Source: Pseudomonas fluorescens (lineage in GTDB: Bacteria > Pseudomonadota > Gammaproteobacteria > Pseudomonadales > Pseudomonadaceae). From it: 64,000 bases of DNA. This document shows positions 17,667 to 25,942 of this stretch, piece by piece. The DNA is taken from contig LR782234.1 of assembly GCA_902825215.1 (NCBI GenBank), positions 4,154,001-4,218,000 of the forward strand, given 5' to 3'. The translations under genes and the position numbers were made by a program. How positions within the stretch are numbered: the stretch's first letter is position 1; each line of letters starts with the position of its first letter. The notes under the pieces are model-generated. The model was not told the DNA's origin. It was given only the letters and a program-made list of their open reading frames with translations, and searched no databases.

Positions 17667-18680
17667 TCAGGCCAGCTTGCAGCGATCAAAAAACCGCTCA
17701 CGCCCGAGCATCATCAGCGCCGCGCGCTTGTGCGGAAAGTCGAATTCCTTTTCGCAGTGAAAACACTGGTTGTGCATGTGACCGATCATCTTCGCGTTGT
17801 CGGCCCTTGGTTCTGCGACCACTCGCTGCGTGCGTGGATCATCAAGAAACAGGTAATGCACCAGCGCCGATAACCAGCTCGCCACTTTGTGCGGGCCGCG
17901 GTGGTCCTCCTCGCCGACCAGCATGTGGATGCCGCGATCATAATCATCGGCGTCGTAAAACGGCGCGATGCGATCCTCCTTGGCCCAATAGGCTTCGAAA
18001 TAGGCAAACGGCTGATCGTCGAAGCAGCCGATCAAGGTCAGCGTGTGCGGGTCAGCCTCGAGTTTGCTCAGGTACTCGCGATGCTTGTCGAGGCTGCCCT
18101 CCTCCTGCCAGAAGCTGGCCACCCGCGGGCTGTTCTGCCAGCGGTTGAAACGCGGCAAATCCTCTTCGATTTCCACGGTTCGCAAGGAAATCCAGGCGCC
18201 GAGCCGTGCGTCGAAACGCCGATAGACCTCACCGCGCGGTTTGATCGGGCGTCGTGGATGGCGCTTGCCTTCGCTGATGATCATTTGTTGCGGATAACTG
18301 CCGGTCAGCGATGTTCCGAGCCAGGGCTGCGGCAATTGCCAGAACAGCGCGCGTTCGCAGCGATATTCGCCGGCCACCTCGGTACCGATCAACAAACCGC
18401 TGAGCAAGGCTTCGGTCGGTGGCTGATCCAGTTGCCAGGTCAGTTGCTGGCACGCCGGATCACGCGCAAACAGCCAGTAACAGGCCGCCCACAGCGCTTG
18501 CCCCGGCGGCAACGCGAAGCGCTCATCGATCTGGATCGGGCCCTTCGCGTCGCGATCAAGGCGCAGGCGAATCAGCGGCTGGCCGTCAAGGCTCAGGCTC
18601 AAACGGCTTTCGCCGGCATCAGCAATCAGGTGGCTGCCCGAAGGCAACGCCAGGGCAGTCAGGTCATTCAGATTGGACAT
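17667..18680 (-). CDS. pvdY: IucB-type siderophore N-acetyltransferase, probable PvdY (hydroxyornithine acetylase)
   Basis: A protein of 337 aa. The C-terminal half (about residues 160-335) is a GNAT acyltransferase of the IucB/RhbD siderophore type: FNRWQNSPRVASFWQEEG, IGCFDDQPFAYFEAYW, and the acceptor-side stretch GEEDHRGPHKVASWL near 255-270. The N-terminal half resembles the non-catalytic extension of these enzymes. Such enzymes acetylate hydroxylamines on modified ornithine or lysine. A perfect PvdS promoter box lies 41 bases upstream, and the gene sits next to pvdS, so a role in pyoverdine side-chain synthesis (N5-acetyl-N5-hydroxyornithine) is likely. The name follows use in other fluorescent pseudomonads and is inferred; formylation by PvdF is the alternative modification in some strains. 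Confidence 0.75.
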   Translation of the reverse strand: MSNLNDLTALALPSGSHLIADAGESRLSLSLDGQPLIRLRLDRDAKGPIQIDERFALPPGQALWAACYWLFARDPACQQLTWQLDQPPTEALLSGLLIGTEVAGEYRCERALFWQLPQPWLGTSLTGSYPQQMIISEGKRHPRRPIKPRGEVYRRFDARLGAWISLRTVEIEEDLPRFNRWQNSPRVASFWQEEGSLDKHREYLSKLEADPHTLTLIGCFDDQPFAYFEAYWAKEDRIAPFYDADDYDRGIHMLVGEEDHRGPHKVASWLSALVHYLFLDDPRTQRVVAEPRADNAKMIGHMHNQCFHCEKEFDFPHKRAALMMLGRERFFDRCKLA

Positions 18681-18720
18681 GGGGCGGGCTCACGATAATC
18701 GTCGACAGTTAGACGATGTG

Positions 18721-18744
18721 ACGTGAGCGGCAGGCGGAAATTTA
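18721..18744 (-). promoter_or_regulatory. PvdS-dependent promoter (IS box), exact match, for the N-acetyltransferase
   Basis: On the minus strand TAAAT is followed by exactly 16 bases and CGT, a full match to the PvdS consensus. The box ends 41 bases before the acetyltransferase start and points toward it. Confidence 0.8.
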
Positions 18745-18767
18745 GCCTTTCAGCGCAAATTGGCGTA

Positions 18768-19565
18768 TCAGCGATTGAGCACCGGCACCACGGCGATTTT
18801 GTACGGATCGAAAATCTTCAGCATTTCGCCGTTGTCGCGAAGCGCCTGCAACAGCTTGCCGAAGGCCACGCCGCTGATCGGCGCCGCCGGGCGCAGAATC
18901 GCATAGTGGTGGTAGATCTGATCGACGCGCTGCGAGACCAGCAGCTCATCACGGACCTTCTCGTTACGCAGCAGGTAATCGCTCAGGTACGAGCGGGTCA
19001 CCAGGGCAATATCGGCGCGCGAGCGCAGCACCATCAGCAAGTTGCTGTCGTGGGAATAGGTCAGCGTGGCGTTGAATTGCTGGGCCAGATATTTGGGGTC
19101 GGCGTTGAAGGCGGCAAACTCGTAGTGATAGCCGCTGAACAGCGCCAGGCGCTTGCCTTTGAGGTCGGCGAAGTAGTTCTGCTGACGGCCGTCTGCACGT
19201 TGCGCGACAAATATCTCGGCATCTTCCAGGCCCATGTCGACGTCGCTGTGGGGTATGTCTTTCCAGCCCCAGTCAGGGTTCTCGAAGATCGCCATGTCGA
19301 TCCGGCCCTGCTTGAAATCACCGAAACGCCGGGGAATCGACGTGGGCACCAGGACGAACTGATAGTCGCTTTGCAGGCGGTTCAGCGCCTCGACCAGTTG
19401 CGGCAGCAGACCGGTGTCGGCGCCGTTTTCCGGGCGGATGGTGTACGGCGGAAAATGCGCCGCGCCGACCCGGACCAATTGCGCGGCCTGAGCGGGCAAT
19501 ACCCATAATGCAGCCAGCGCTGCGAGCATCAACCCCGCGACGGTCCGAATTGGCAAAGACTTCAA
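18768..19565 (-). CDS. Periplasmic substrate-binding protein, solute-binding family 3
   Basis: A protein of 265 aa with a clear signal peptide (GLMLAALAALWVLPAQAAQ, residues about 11-29). The mature part begins LVRVGAAHFPPYTIRPEN and shows the two-lobed family 3 binding-protein pattern, with DIALVTRSYL near residue 190. No ABC permease or ATPase gene is beside it, so it may be an orphan binding protein or sensor-like. The ligand is unknown; the family usually binds amino acids. Its short distance to the IS box and the divergent arrangement do not link it clearly to pyoverdine, since the box points the other way. Confidence 0.75.
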   Translation of the reverse strand: MKSLPIRTVAGLMLAALAALWVLPAQAAQLVRVGAAHFPPYTIRPENGADTGLLPQLVEALNRLQSDYQFVLVPTSIPRRFGDFKQGRIDMAIFENPDWGWKDIPHSDVDMGLEDAEIFVAQRADGRQQNYFADLKGKRLALFSGYHYEFAAFNADPKYLAQQFNATLTYSHDSNLLMVLRSRADIALVTRSYLSDYLLRNEKVRDELLVSQRVDQIYHHYAILRPAAPISGVAFGKLLQALRDNGEMLKIFDPYKIAVVPVLNR

Positions 19566-19659
19566 AACACCCCACTCCCCGAAAAAAAATACCGATCAAT
19601 GCATTCAAGCTAGGCGGTTTCGCCCAGTTAGCCAGTTTCCCGGCCGGATAGAAAGTGGC

Positions 19660-20283
19660 TCAACGCTCTTCGAGGACCAGAATCAACGCTTCGTCGGCCA
19701 GTTGATCGAGGCTCAAACTGCCGCCAGCACGGAACCAGGTGGTGGTCCAGGACAGTGCACCGGTCAGGAAACGTCGGGTAATAAAAACATCGCCACGAAT
19801 GAAGCCCGCGTCCTTGGCTTCACCCAGTACTTGCAACCAGATTTCTTCGTAGATATCGCGCAGCGCCAGCACTTTGGCCTGGCCTTCTTCGGACAGCGAG
19901 CGCCACTCATAGACCAGCACCGCCATGGCCTCGCCGCTGCCGCCCATGATCGACTGCAATTCACAGCGGATCAGCGCCAACACACGCTCGCGGACATTGG
20001 CGGCATCCGCCAGTGCCGCGCGCATCAAAGCGGTGTTGTAGCGAATGGTTTCTTCCATCACCGCGCGCAGGATTTCGTCCTTGCTCTTGAAGTGGTGAAA
20101 AATGCTGCCGGACTGGATGCCGACCGCGCCGGCCAGATCACGCACGGTGGTGCGTTCGTAGCCTTTGTTGCGAAACAGGTGAGCTGCCACTTGCAGTAAT
20201 TTGCCGCGGGCGCTGTCGGGATCGGTCAACTGGCCGCTGTCGACCAAATCACGCATGACCCTCAGGGCTTTTTGCTCGTCCAC
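19660..20283 (-). CDS. atuR: TetR-family repressor AtuR
   Basis: A protein of 207 aa. The N-terminal TetR helix-turn-helix is plain: GYERTTVRDLAGAVGIQSGS followed by IFHHFKSKDEIL (about residues 40-70); the rest is the helical ligand-binding domain. The start is GTG at 20283 with AGGAGAG placed 6 bases before it. The gene is divergent from atuA with two operator-like palindromes in between, and the homologue in P. aeruginosa represses the atu operon until a terpenoid-CoA intermediate is present. It is placed in the same position relative to atuA here, which supports the name. Confidence 0.85.
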   Translation of the reverse strand: MDEQKALRVMRDLVDSGQLTDPDSARGKLLQVAAHLFRNKGYERTTVRDLAGAVGIQSGSIFHHFKSKDEILRAVMEETIRYNTALMRAALADAANVRERVLALIRCELQSIMGGSGEAMAVLVYEWRSLSEEGQAKVLALRDIYEEIWLQVLGEAKDAGFIRGDVFITRRFLTGALSWTTTWFRAGGSLSLDQLADEALILVLEER

Positions 20284-20360
20284 CCGTTCTCTCCTACAGT
20301 CGATCAGTGTGTTGCCCCCTGAAACCGCAGGGTTGCGCGCAATTTAAGCCGCCAGCGGCA

Positions 20361-20378
20361 ACCAAGCAAGCGCTTGGG
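20361..20378. promoter_or_regulatory. AtuR operator candidate, atuR-proximal site
   Basis: ACCAAGC-AAGC-GCTTGGG, two seven-base half-sites (one mismatch) around a 4-base centre. Its 17-base core is the exact reverse complement of the second site at 20406-20422. Confidence 0.75.
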
Positions 20379-20404
20379 CAGAAGATAGTTTCAAGTGTTT
20401 ACAA

Positions 20405-20422
20405 ACCAAGCGCTTGCTTGGT
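20405..20422. promoter_or_regulatory. AtuR operator candidate, atuA-proximal site
   Basis: ACCAAGC-GCTT-GCTTGGT, two perfect seven-base half-sites around a 4-base centre. The centres of the two sites are 44 bases apart, about four helical turns. This site ends 45 bases before the atuA start. Confidence 0.8.
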
Positions 20423-20467
20423 AGCCTCCAGACACTTCTGTCGCAGATCGCTGAGTCGGAGATAAAA

Positions 20468-22252
20468 ATGCCAAATACCGTGCGGATCGGATGCGCCAGC
20501 GCCTTCTGGGGCGACACGTCGACCGCCGCCGCGCAACTGGTGGCCGGCGGACGCCTGGATTATCTGGTGTTTGATTATCTGGCCGAGATCACGATGTCGA
20601 TCATGGCCGGCGCACGCATGAAAGACCCGCAGGCCGGGTACGCCAGCGATTTCATCGAAGTGCTGACACCGCTGCTGGCACAATTGGCCGAGCAAAATAT
20701 CCGCGTCATCAGCAACGCCGGCGGAGTCAATCCACAGGCCTGCGCCGCCGCCCTGCAAGCCGCGTGTGATCGCGCCGGCGTCGCGCTGAAGATCGCTGTG
20801 CTGCTTGGCGATGACCTCCAGCCGCAATTCAAACAGCTCAGCGGTATCAGCGAGATGTTCAGCGGCGCCCCACTGCCGCCGCTGTGCGTGTCGACCAATG
20901 CCTACCTCGGCGCGCCGGGCATCGTCGAAGCGCTGAAGCTCGGCGCCGATATCGTCATCACTGGCCGGGTGGTCGACAGCGCCGTGGTCAGCGCGGCGCT
21001 GGTGCATGAGTTCGGCTGGTCGTGGCACGACTACGACAAACTGGCCCAGGCCACACTGGCCGGGCACATCATCGAATGCGGCGCGCAATGCAGCGGCGGC
21101 AACTTCACCGACTGGCGCGACGTGCCGGATTACGAACACATCGGTTTTCCGATCGTCGAAGTCAGCGCCGACAGCCAGTTCATCGTCAGCAAACCCGAAG
21201 GCAGCGGCGGCCTGATCACACCGCTGACCGTCGGCGAGCAGATGCTGTATGAAATCGGCGATCCACAGGCTTATTTATTGCCCGACGTGATCTGTGATTT
21301 CACTCAGGTCGAACTCCGGCAACATGGCAAAAACGCCGTTCATGTCCATGGCGCCAAAGGCCTGCCGCCCAGCGATCAATACAAGGTCAGCGCCACCTGT
21401 CCGGACGGTTTTCGCTGCACCGCCAGTTGCCTGATCGCGGGCATCGATGCGGTCGCCAAGGCGCGGCGCGTCAGTCGGGCGATCATCGACAAAACCGCAG
21501 AAATGTTCAGCCAGCGCGGCTGGGCGCCCTACAGCGAAACCCATGTTGAACTGCTTGGCAGCGAGGCCACTTACGGCCCGCACGGTCAGCGTCAGGACAG
21601 CCGCGAAGTGGTGATCAAAATTGCCGTACGTCACCCGGATAAACGAGCGCTGGTGCTGTTCTCCAAGGAGATCGCTCAGGCCGCGACCGGCATGGCGCCG
21701 GGTTTGACCGGCATCATCGGCGGCCGTCCGACGGTGTATCCGCTGATCCGCCTGTTCTCGTTTCTGATCGATAAAAATGCCTGCACGTTGCAAGTCGAGA
21801 TGGCTGGCGAACGTCATCCGTGCAGCCTGCCCTCGCCCGCCGCAGCGCAAACCCCGACCTCAGCCCTGCCCCATCAACCACCCGAACCGCAGGGCCGCGC
21901 CGATACCGATGTGCCGCTGGTAAAACTCGCCGTGGCGCGTTCCGGCGACAAAGGCAACCACAGCAACATCGGCGTCATGCCACGCAAGCCCGAATACCTG
22001 CCGTGGATCGCCGCAGCGCTGACGCCAGCGGTGGTCGCAGACTGGATGGGCCATGTGCTCGATCCGCATGACGGGCGGGTCGAGCGCTGGTACCTGCCCG
22101 GCACCCACAGCCTTAACTTCCTGCTGGAAAACGCCCTCGGCGGCGGCGGTGTCGCCAGTCTGCGCATCGACCCGCAAGGCAAGGCCTTCGCCCAGCAACT
22201 GCTTGAAATCCGCATACCGGTGCCGCAGAGCATCGCCGAACAACTCGACTAG
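20468..22252 (+). CDS. atuA: Acyclic terpene utilisation protein AtuA
   Basis: A protein of 594 aa of the AtuA (DUF1446) family. The long N-terminal domain (about residues 5-450) begins VRIGCASAFWGDT and contains DYLVFDYLAEITM and ISNAGGVNPQACA. A C-terminal ferredoxin-fold-like domain (about 490-590) starts at VPLVKLAVARSGDKGNHSNIG. The start is ATG at 20468 with GGAG 6-10 bases before; an in-frame upstream start at 20414 would overlap the operator region. AtuA is needed for growth on citronellol and geraniol in P. aeruginosa and P. citronellolis, but its reaction is not established. It is the first gene of the atu operon. Confidence 0.9.
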   Translation: MPNTVRIGCASAFWGDTSTAAAQLVAGGRLDYLVFDYLAEITMSIMAGARMKDPQAGYASDFIEVLTPLLAQLAEQNIRVISNAGGVNPQACAAALQAACDRAGVALKIAVLLGDDLQPQFKQLSGISEMFSGAPLPPLCVSTNAYLGAPGIVEALKLGADIVITGRVVDSAVVSAALVHEFGWSWHDYDKLAQATLAGHIIECGAQCSGGNFTDWRDVPDYEHIGFPIVEVSADSQFIVSKPEGSGGLITPLTVGEQMLYEIGDPQAYLLPDVICDFTQVELRQHGKNAVHVHGAKGLPPSDQYKVSATCPDGFRCTASCLIAGIDAVAKARRVSRAIIDKTAEMFSQRGWAPYSETHVELLGSEATYGPHGQRQDSREVVIKIAVRHPDKRALVLFSKEIAQAATGMAPGLTGIIGGRPTVYPLIRLFSFLIDKNACTLQVEMAGERHPCSLPSPAAAQTPTSALPHQPPEPQGRADTDVPLVKLAVARSGDKGNHSNIGVMPRKPEYLPWIAAALTPAVVADWMGHVLDPHDGRVERWYLPGTHSLNFLLENALGGGGVASLRIDPQGKAFAQQLLEIRIPVPQSIAEQLD

Positions 22253-22264
22253 AGGTTGAGCTTC

Positions 22265-23134
22265 ATGGCCTACGCATCGATTTTCCAGGCCGGACTGTTC
22301 AGCGGCCAGAGCATTATCGTCACCGGTGGCGGCAGCGGCATTGGCCGCTGCACCGCGCATGAACTGGCGGCGCTCGGCGCCAACGTGCTGCTGGTCGGGC
22401 GCAAGCCTGAAAAGCTCGAACGCGTCGCCGCCGAAATCGCCGAGGACGGTGGCCGTGCGCACTGGCAGGCCTGCGATATCCGCGATGAAGAAGCGGTAAA
22501 ACTGCTGGTCAGTGAGCTGATCGCCGAACACGGGCCGATCCACGGTCTGGTCAACAATGCCGGTGGCCAGTATCCGTCGCCGCTGGCTTCGATCAATCAG
22601 AAAGGTTTCGAAACCGTGCTGCGGACCAATCTGGTCGGTGGATTTCTGATGGCCCGGGAAGTGTTCAATCAGTCGATGAGCAAACACGGCGGCAACATCG
22701 TCAACATGCTCGCCGACATGTGGGGTGGCATGCCCGGCATGGGCCATTCCGGCGCAGCGCGCTCGGGCATGGACAACTTCACCAAGACTGCGGCCTTCGA
22801 GTGGGGTTACGCCGGGGTGCGGGTCAACGCAGTGGCGCCGGGCTGGATCGCTTCCAGCGGCATGGACACTTACCAGGGCGCATTCAAAGCGGTGATTCCG
22901 ACCCTGCGCGAACACGTGCCGCTCAAGCGCATCGGCACTGAATCAGAAGTCAGCGCGGCGATCGTTTTTTTGCTCAGCCCGGCGGCGGCGTTCATCAGTG
23001 GCAGCACCTTGAAAATCGACGGCGCGGCCAGCCTCGGCAGTCGCGCATGGCCGCTGCATAAAGCCACGCACAGCGAGTCGTTCAACGGATTTCATCGGGC
23101 GTACTTGCCTGACGTCCTCAAGGACAAGGAATAA
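22265..23134 (+). CDS. atuB: Short-chain dehydrogenase AtuB
   Basis: A protein of 289 aa, a classical short-chain dehydrogenase/reductase. It has the cofactor motif TGGGSGIG near residue 19 and the NNAGG motif near residue 97. In the usual active-site place, a Tyr-x-x-x-Lys is not obvious: the stretch reads GHSGAARSGMDNFTK, with Ala where Tyr is expected, as in the peroxisomal 2,4-dienoyl-CoA reductase branch, which lacks the Tyr. Together with AtuA's neighbours this suggests reduction or oxidation of a terpenoid-CoA intermediate rather than of an alcohol. The start is taken at ATG 22265, with GAGGTTGA before it. Spacing to atuC is 3 bases. Confidence 0.85.
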   Translation: MAYASIFQAGLFSGQSIIVTGGGSGIGRCTAHELAALGANVLLVGRKPEKLERVAAEIAEDGGRAHWQACDIRDEEAVKLLVSELIAEHGPIHGLVNNAGGQYPSPLASINQKGFETVLRTNLVGGFLMAREVFNQSMSKHGGNIVNMLADMWGGMPGMGHSGAARSGMDNFTKTAAFEWGYAGVRVNAVAPGWIASSGMDTYQGAFKAVIPTLREHVPLKRIGTESEVSAAIVFLLSPAAAFISGSTLKIDGAASLGSRAWPLHKATHSESFNGFHRAYLPDVLKDKE

Positions 23135-23137
23135 GCC

Positions 23138-24754
23138 ATGGCGCAGATCCAGTCGCAACTCGACCCGCACAGCGAAGCCTTCGCGCGCAACCGTGCGGCG
23201 ATGCTCGCTGCCATCGAACACGTGCAACAGCTGGAACAGAACCTGCTGAACAAGGCCGCCGAAGCCAAGGCGAAATTCGATCAGCGCGGGCAATTGTTGC
23301 CACGCGAACGGCTGAACCTGCTGCTCGACCCCGGCGCGCCGTTTCTGGAGCTGGCGAGTCTGGCCGGCTACAAACTGCACGATGACAAGGACGGCAGCGC
23401 GGCCGGTGGCGGCTTGATCGCTGGCATCGGTTATGTTTGCGGGATTCGCGCGATGGTGGTGGCCAACAACAGCGCGATCAAGGGCGGGACGATCTCGCCC
23501 AGCGGCCTGAAAAAATCCCTGCGCCTGCAACAGATCGCCCTGGAAAACAAACTGCCGATGATCACCCTCGCCGAAAGCGGCGGCGCCAATCTCAATTACG
23601 CCGCGGAGATTTTCGTCGAGGGCGCGCGCAGTTTTGCCAATCAGGCGCGGCTGTCGGCGCTGGGTTTGCCGCAGATTACCGTGGTGCACGGCTCGGCCAC
23701 CGCTGGCGGCGCCTATCAGCCCGGTTTGTCGGACTATGTGGTGGTGGTGCGCGGCAAGGCCAAGCTGTTTCTCGCCGGGCCGCCGCTGCTCAAGGCCGCC
23801 ACCGGTGAAGTCGCCACCGACGAAGAACTCGGCGGCGCCGAGATGCACGCGCAAGTCGCCGGGACCGCCGAGTACCTGGCCGAAAACGATGCCGATGGCG
23901 TGCGCCAGGTGCGCGACATCCTGCGCATGCTGCCGTGGAACGAACAACTGCCGTGGCGGCCGGAACCGCAATACAAGGAGCCGCTCTACCCCATCGACGA
24001 ATTGCTCGGGCTGATCCCGGACGATCCGAAAAAGCCCTACGACGTGCGCGAAATCATCGCGCGCATCGCTGACGAATCGGACTTCGTCGAGTTCAAGGGC
24101 GAATACGATCAGCAGACGTTGTGCGGCCATTTGAAGATTCAGGGCCGCGCCTGCGGCTTCATCGGCAACAACGGCCCGATCACCCCGAACGGTGCGAGCA
24201 AAGCGGCGCAGTTCATCCAGCTATGCGACCAGAGCCAGATCCCGCTGCTGTTTTTCCACAACACCACCGGCTTCATGGTCGGCACCGAATCGGAACAACA
24301 AGGCGTGATCAAACACGGCTCGAAACTGATTCAAGCGGTGGCCAATGCGCGGGTGCCGAAACTGACGTTGGTGGTCGGTGGCTCCTACGGTGCCGGCAAT
24401 TATGCGATGTGCGGACGCGGTCTCGATCCACGCTTCATTTTCGCCTGGCCGAACAGCCGCACCGCAGTGATGGGTGGTGCGCAGGCCGGCAAGGTGCTGC
24501 GCATCGTCACCGAAGCCAAGCAATTGAAGGACGGCCTGGTGCCGGACCCGAAAATGCTCGACATGCTCGAACAGGTCACCGCGCAGAAACTCGACAGCCA
24601 GTCCACGGCGCTCTACGGCAGCGCCAACCTGTGGGACGACGGGCTGATCGATCCGCGCGACACGCGCACCCTGCTCGGCTATCTGCTGGACATTTGCCAC
24701 GAAGCCGACATTCGTACGCTGCAACCCAACAGCTTCGGCGTCAGCCGCTTCTGA
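23138..24754 (+). CDS. atuC: Geranyl-CoA carboxylase beta subunit AtuC
   Basis: A protein of 538 aa, the carboxyltransferase subunit of an acyl-CoA carboxylase. It has both carboxyltransferase halves: the N-terminal half with ESGGANL and SATAGGAYQPGLSDY (about residues 145-200), and the C-terminal half with FFHNTTGFMVG and GGSYGAGNYAMCGR (about 370-430). The geranyl-CoA and methylcrotonyl-CoA carboxylases are hard to tell apart by motif; the atu context and the matching alpha subunit atuF point to geranyl-CoA. It transfers CO2 from biotin to cis-geranyl-CoA in the cytoplasm, the key step of the citronellol/geraniol pathway. Confidence 0.9.
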   Translation: MAQIQSQLDPHSEAFARNRAAMLAAIEHVQQLEQNLLNKAAEAKAKFDQRGQLLPRERLNLLLDPGAPFLELASLAGYKLHDDKDGSAAGGGLIAGIGYVCGIRAMVVANNSAIKGGTISPSGLKKSLRLQQIALENKLPMITLAESGGANLNYAAEIFVEGARSFANQARLSALGLPQITVVHGSATAGGAYQPGLSDYVVVVRGKAKLFLAGPPLLKAATGEVATDEELGGAEMHAQVAGTAEYLAENDADGVRQVRDILRMLPWNEQLPWRPEPQYKEPLYPIDELLGLIPDDPKKPYDVREIIARIADESDFVEFKGEYDQQTLCGHLKIQGRACGFIGNNGPITPNGASKAAQFIQLCDQSQIPLLFFHNTTGFMVGTESEQQGVIKHGSKLIQAVANARVPKLTLVVGGSYGAGNYAMCGRGLDPRFIFAWPNSRTAVMGGAQAGKVLRIVTEAKQLKDGLVPDPKMLDMLEQVTAQKLDSQSTALYGSANLWDDGLIDPRDTRTLLGYLLDICHEADIRTLQPNSFGVSRF

Positions 24755-24784
24755 CCGCCACGGATCTCACGGAGAACAAGAACA

Positions 24785-25942
24785 ATGATCTTCACCCCGG
24801 AACACGAAGCGCTGCGCCGTACCGTCCGCCAGTTCGTCGACAATCAGATCAACCCGCACGTCGACGAATGGGAAAAGGCCGGACGCTTTCCGATCCACGA
24901 GATCTTCCGTCAGGCCGGCGAGCTGGGTTTGCTGGGGATTTCCAAACCGGAAAAATTTGGCGGCATGGGCCTCGATTACAGCTATTCGATCGTCGCCGCC
25001 GAGGAGTTTGGCACCATTCATTGCGGCGGCATTCCGATGTCGATTGGCGTGCAGACCGACATGTGCACGCCGGCGCTGGCCCGCTTCGGTTCCGATGCAC
25101 TGCGCGAAGAGTTCCTGCGGCCGGCGATCAGCGGTGAGCAGGTCGGCTGCATCGGCGTCTCCGAAGTCGGCGCCGGCTCCGACGTCGCTGGGCTGAAGAC
25201 CACGGCGCGCAAGGACGGCGACGACTACGTGATCAACGGCAGCAAGATGTGGATCACCAACTCGCCGAGCGCCGACTTCATCTGCCTGCTGGCCAACACG
25301 TCGGATGACAAGCCGCACATCAACAAGTCGCTGATCATGGTGCCGATGAACACGCCCGGCATCAGTCTGAGTTCGCATCTGGACAAGCTCGGCATGCGCA
25401 GTTCGGAAACCGCTCAGGTGTTTTTCGACAACGTGCGCGTGCCACAGCGCAACCGCATCGGCCACGAAGGCGCCGGTTTCATGATGCAGATGCTGCAGTT
25501 TCAGGAGGAACGCCTGTTCGGCGCGGCGAACATGATCAAGGGCCTGGAGTATTGCGTCGACAGCACCATCGAGTACTGCAAGGAGCGCAAGACCTTCGGC
25601 AATGCGCTGATCGACAATCAGGTGATTCACTTCCGCCTCGCCGAATTGCAGACCGAAATCGAGTGCCTGCGCGCGCTGGTCTATCAGGCCACGGAGCAAT
25701 ACATCAAAGGTCAGGACGTTACGCGGCTGGCGTCGATGGCCAAGCTCAAGGCCGGGCGGCTCGGTCGTGAGGTCAGCGACAGCTGCCTGCAATATTGGGG
25801 CGGTATGGGCTTCATGTGGGACAACCCGGTGGCCCGCGCCTATCGCGATGTGCGGCTGGTATCGATCGGCGGCGGTGCCGATGAAATCATGCTGGGGATC
25901 ATCTGCAAGCTGATGGGCATCCTGCCGGGGAAAAAGAAATGA
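24785..25942 (+). CDS. atuD: Citronellyl-CoA dehydrogenase AtuD
   Basis: A protein of 385 aa with the full acyl-CoA dehydrogenase fold: the FAD/substrate region GCIGVSEVGAGSDVAGL near residue 120 and WITNSP near 155, then the C-terminal helical domain with RLASMAKLKAGRL and YWGGMGFMWDNP near 345. AtuD oxidises citronellyl-CoA to cis-geranyl-CoA, feeding the carboxylase AtuC/AtuF. Its last codons overlap the start of atuE (ATGA). A GGAG lies 9-12 bases before the ATG. Confidence 0.88.
   Translation: MIFTPEHEALRRTVRQFVDNQINPHVDEWEKAGRFPIHEIFRQAGELGLLGISKPEKFGGMGLDYSYSIVAAEEFGTIHCGGIPMSIGVQTDMCTPALARFGSDALREEFLRPAISGEQVGCIGVSEVGAGSDVAGLKTTARKDGDDYVINGSKMWITNSPSADFICLLANTSDDKPHINKSLIMVPMNTPGISLSSHLDKLGMRSSETAQVFFDNVRVPQRNRIGHEGAGFMMQMLQFQEERLFGAANMIKGLEYCVDSTIEYCKERKTFGNALIDNQVIHFRLAELQTEIECLRALVYQATEQYIKGQDVTRLASMAKLKAGRLGREVSDSCLQYWGGMGFMWDNPVARAYRDVRLVSIGGGADEIMLGIICKLMGILPGKKK

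Noticed and set aside
22943..24130. 395-codon antisense frame across atuB/atuC
   Set aside because: Antisense to two well-recognised genes with normal codon use; no motif or ribosome-binding site.
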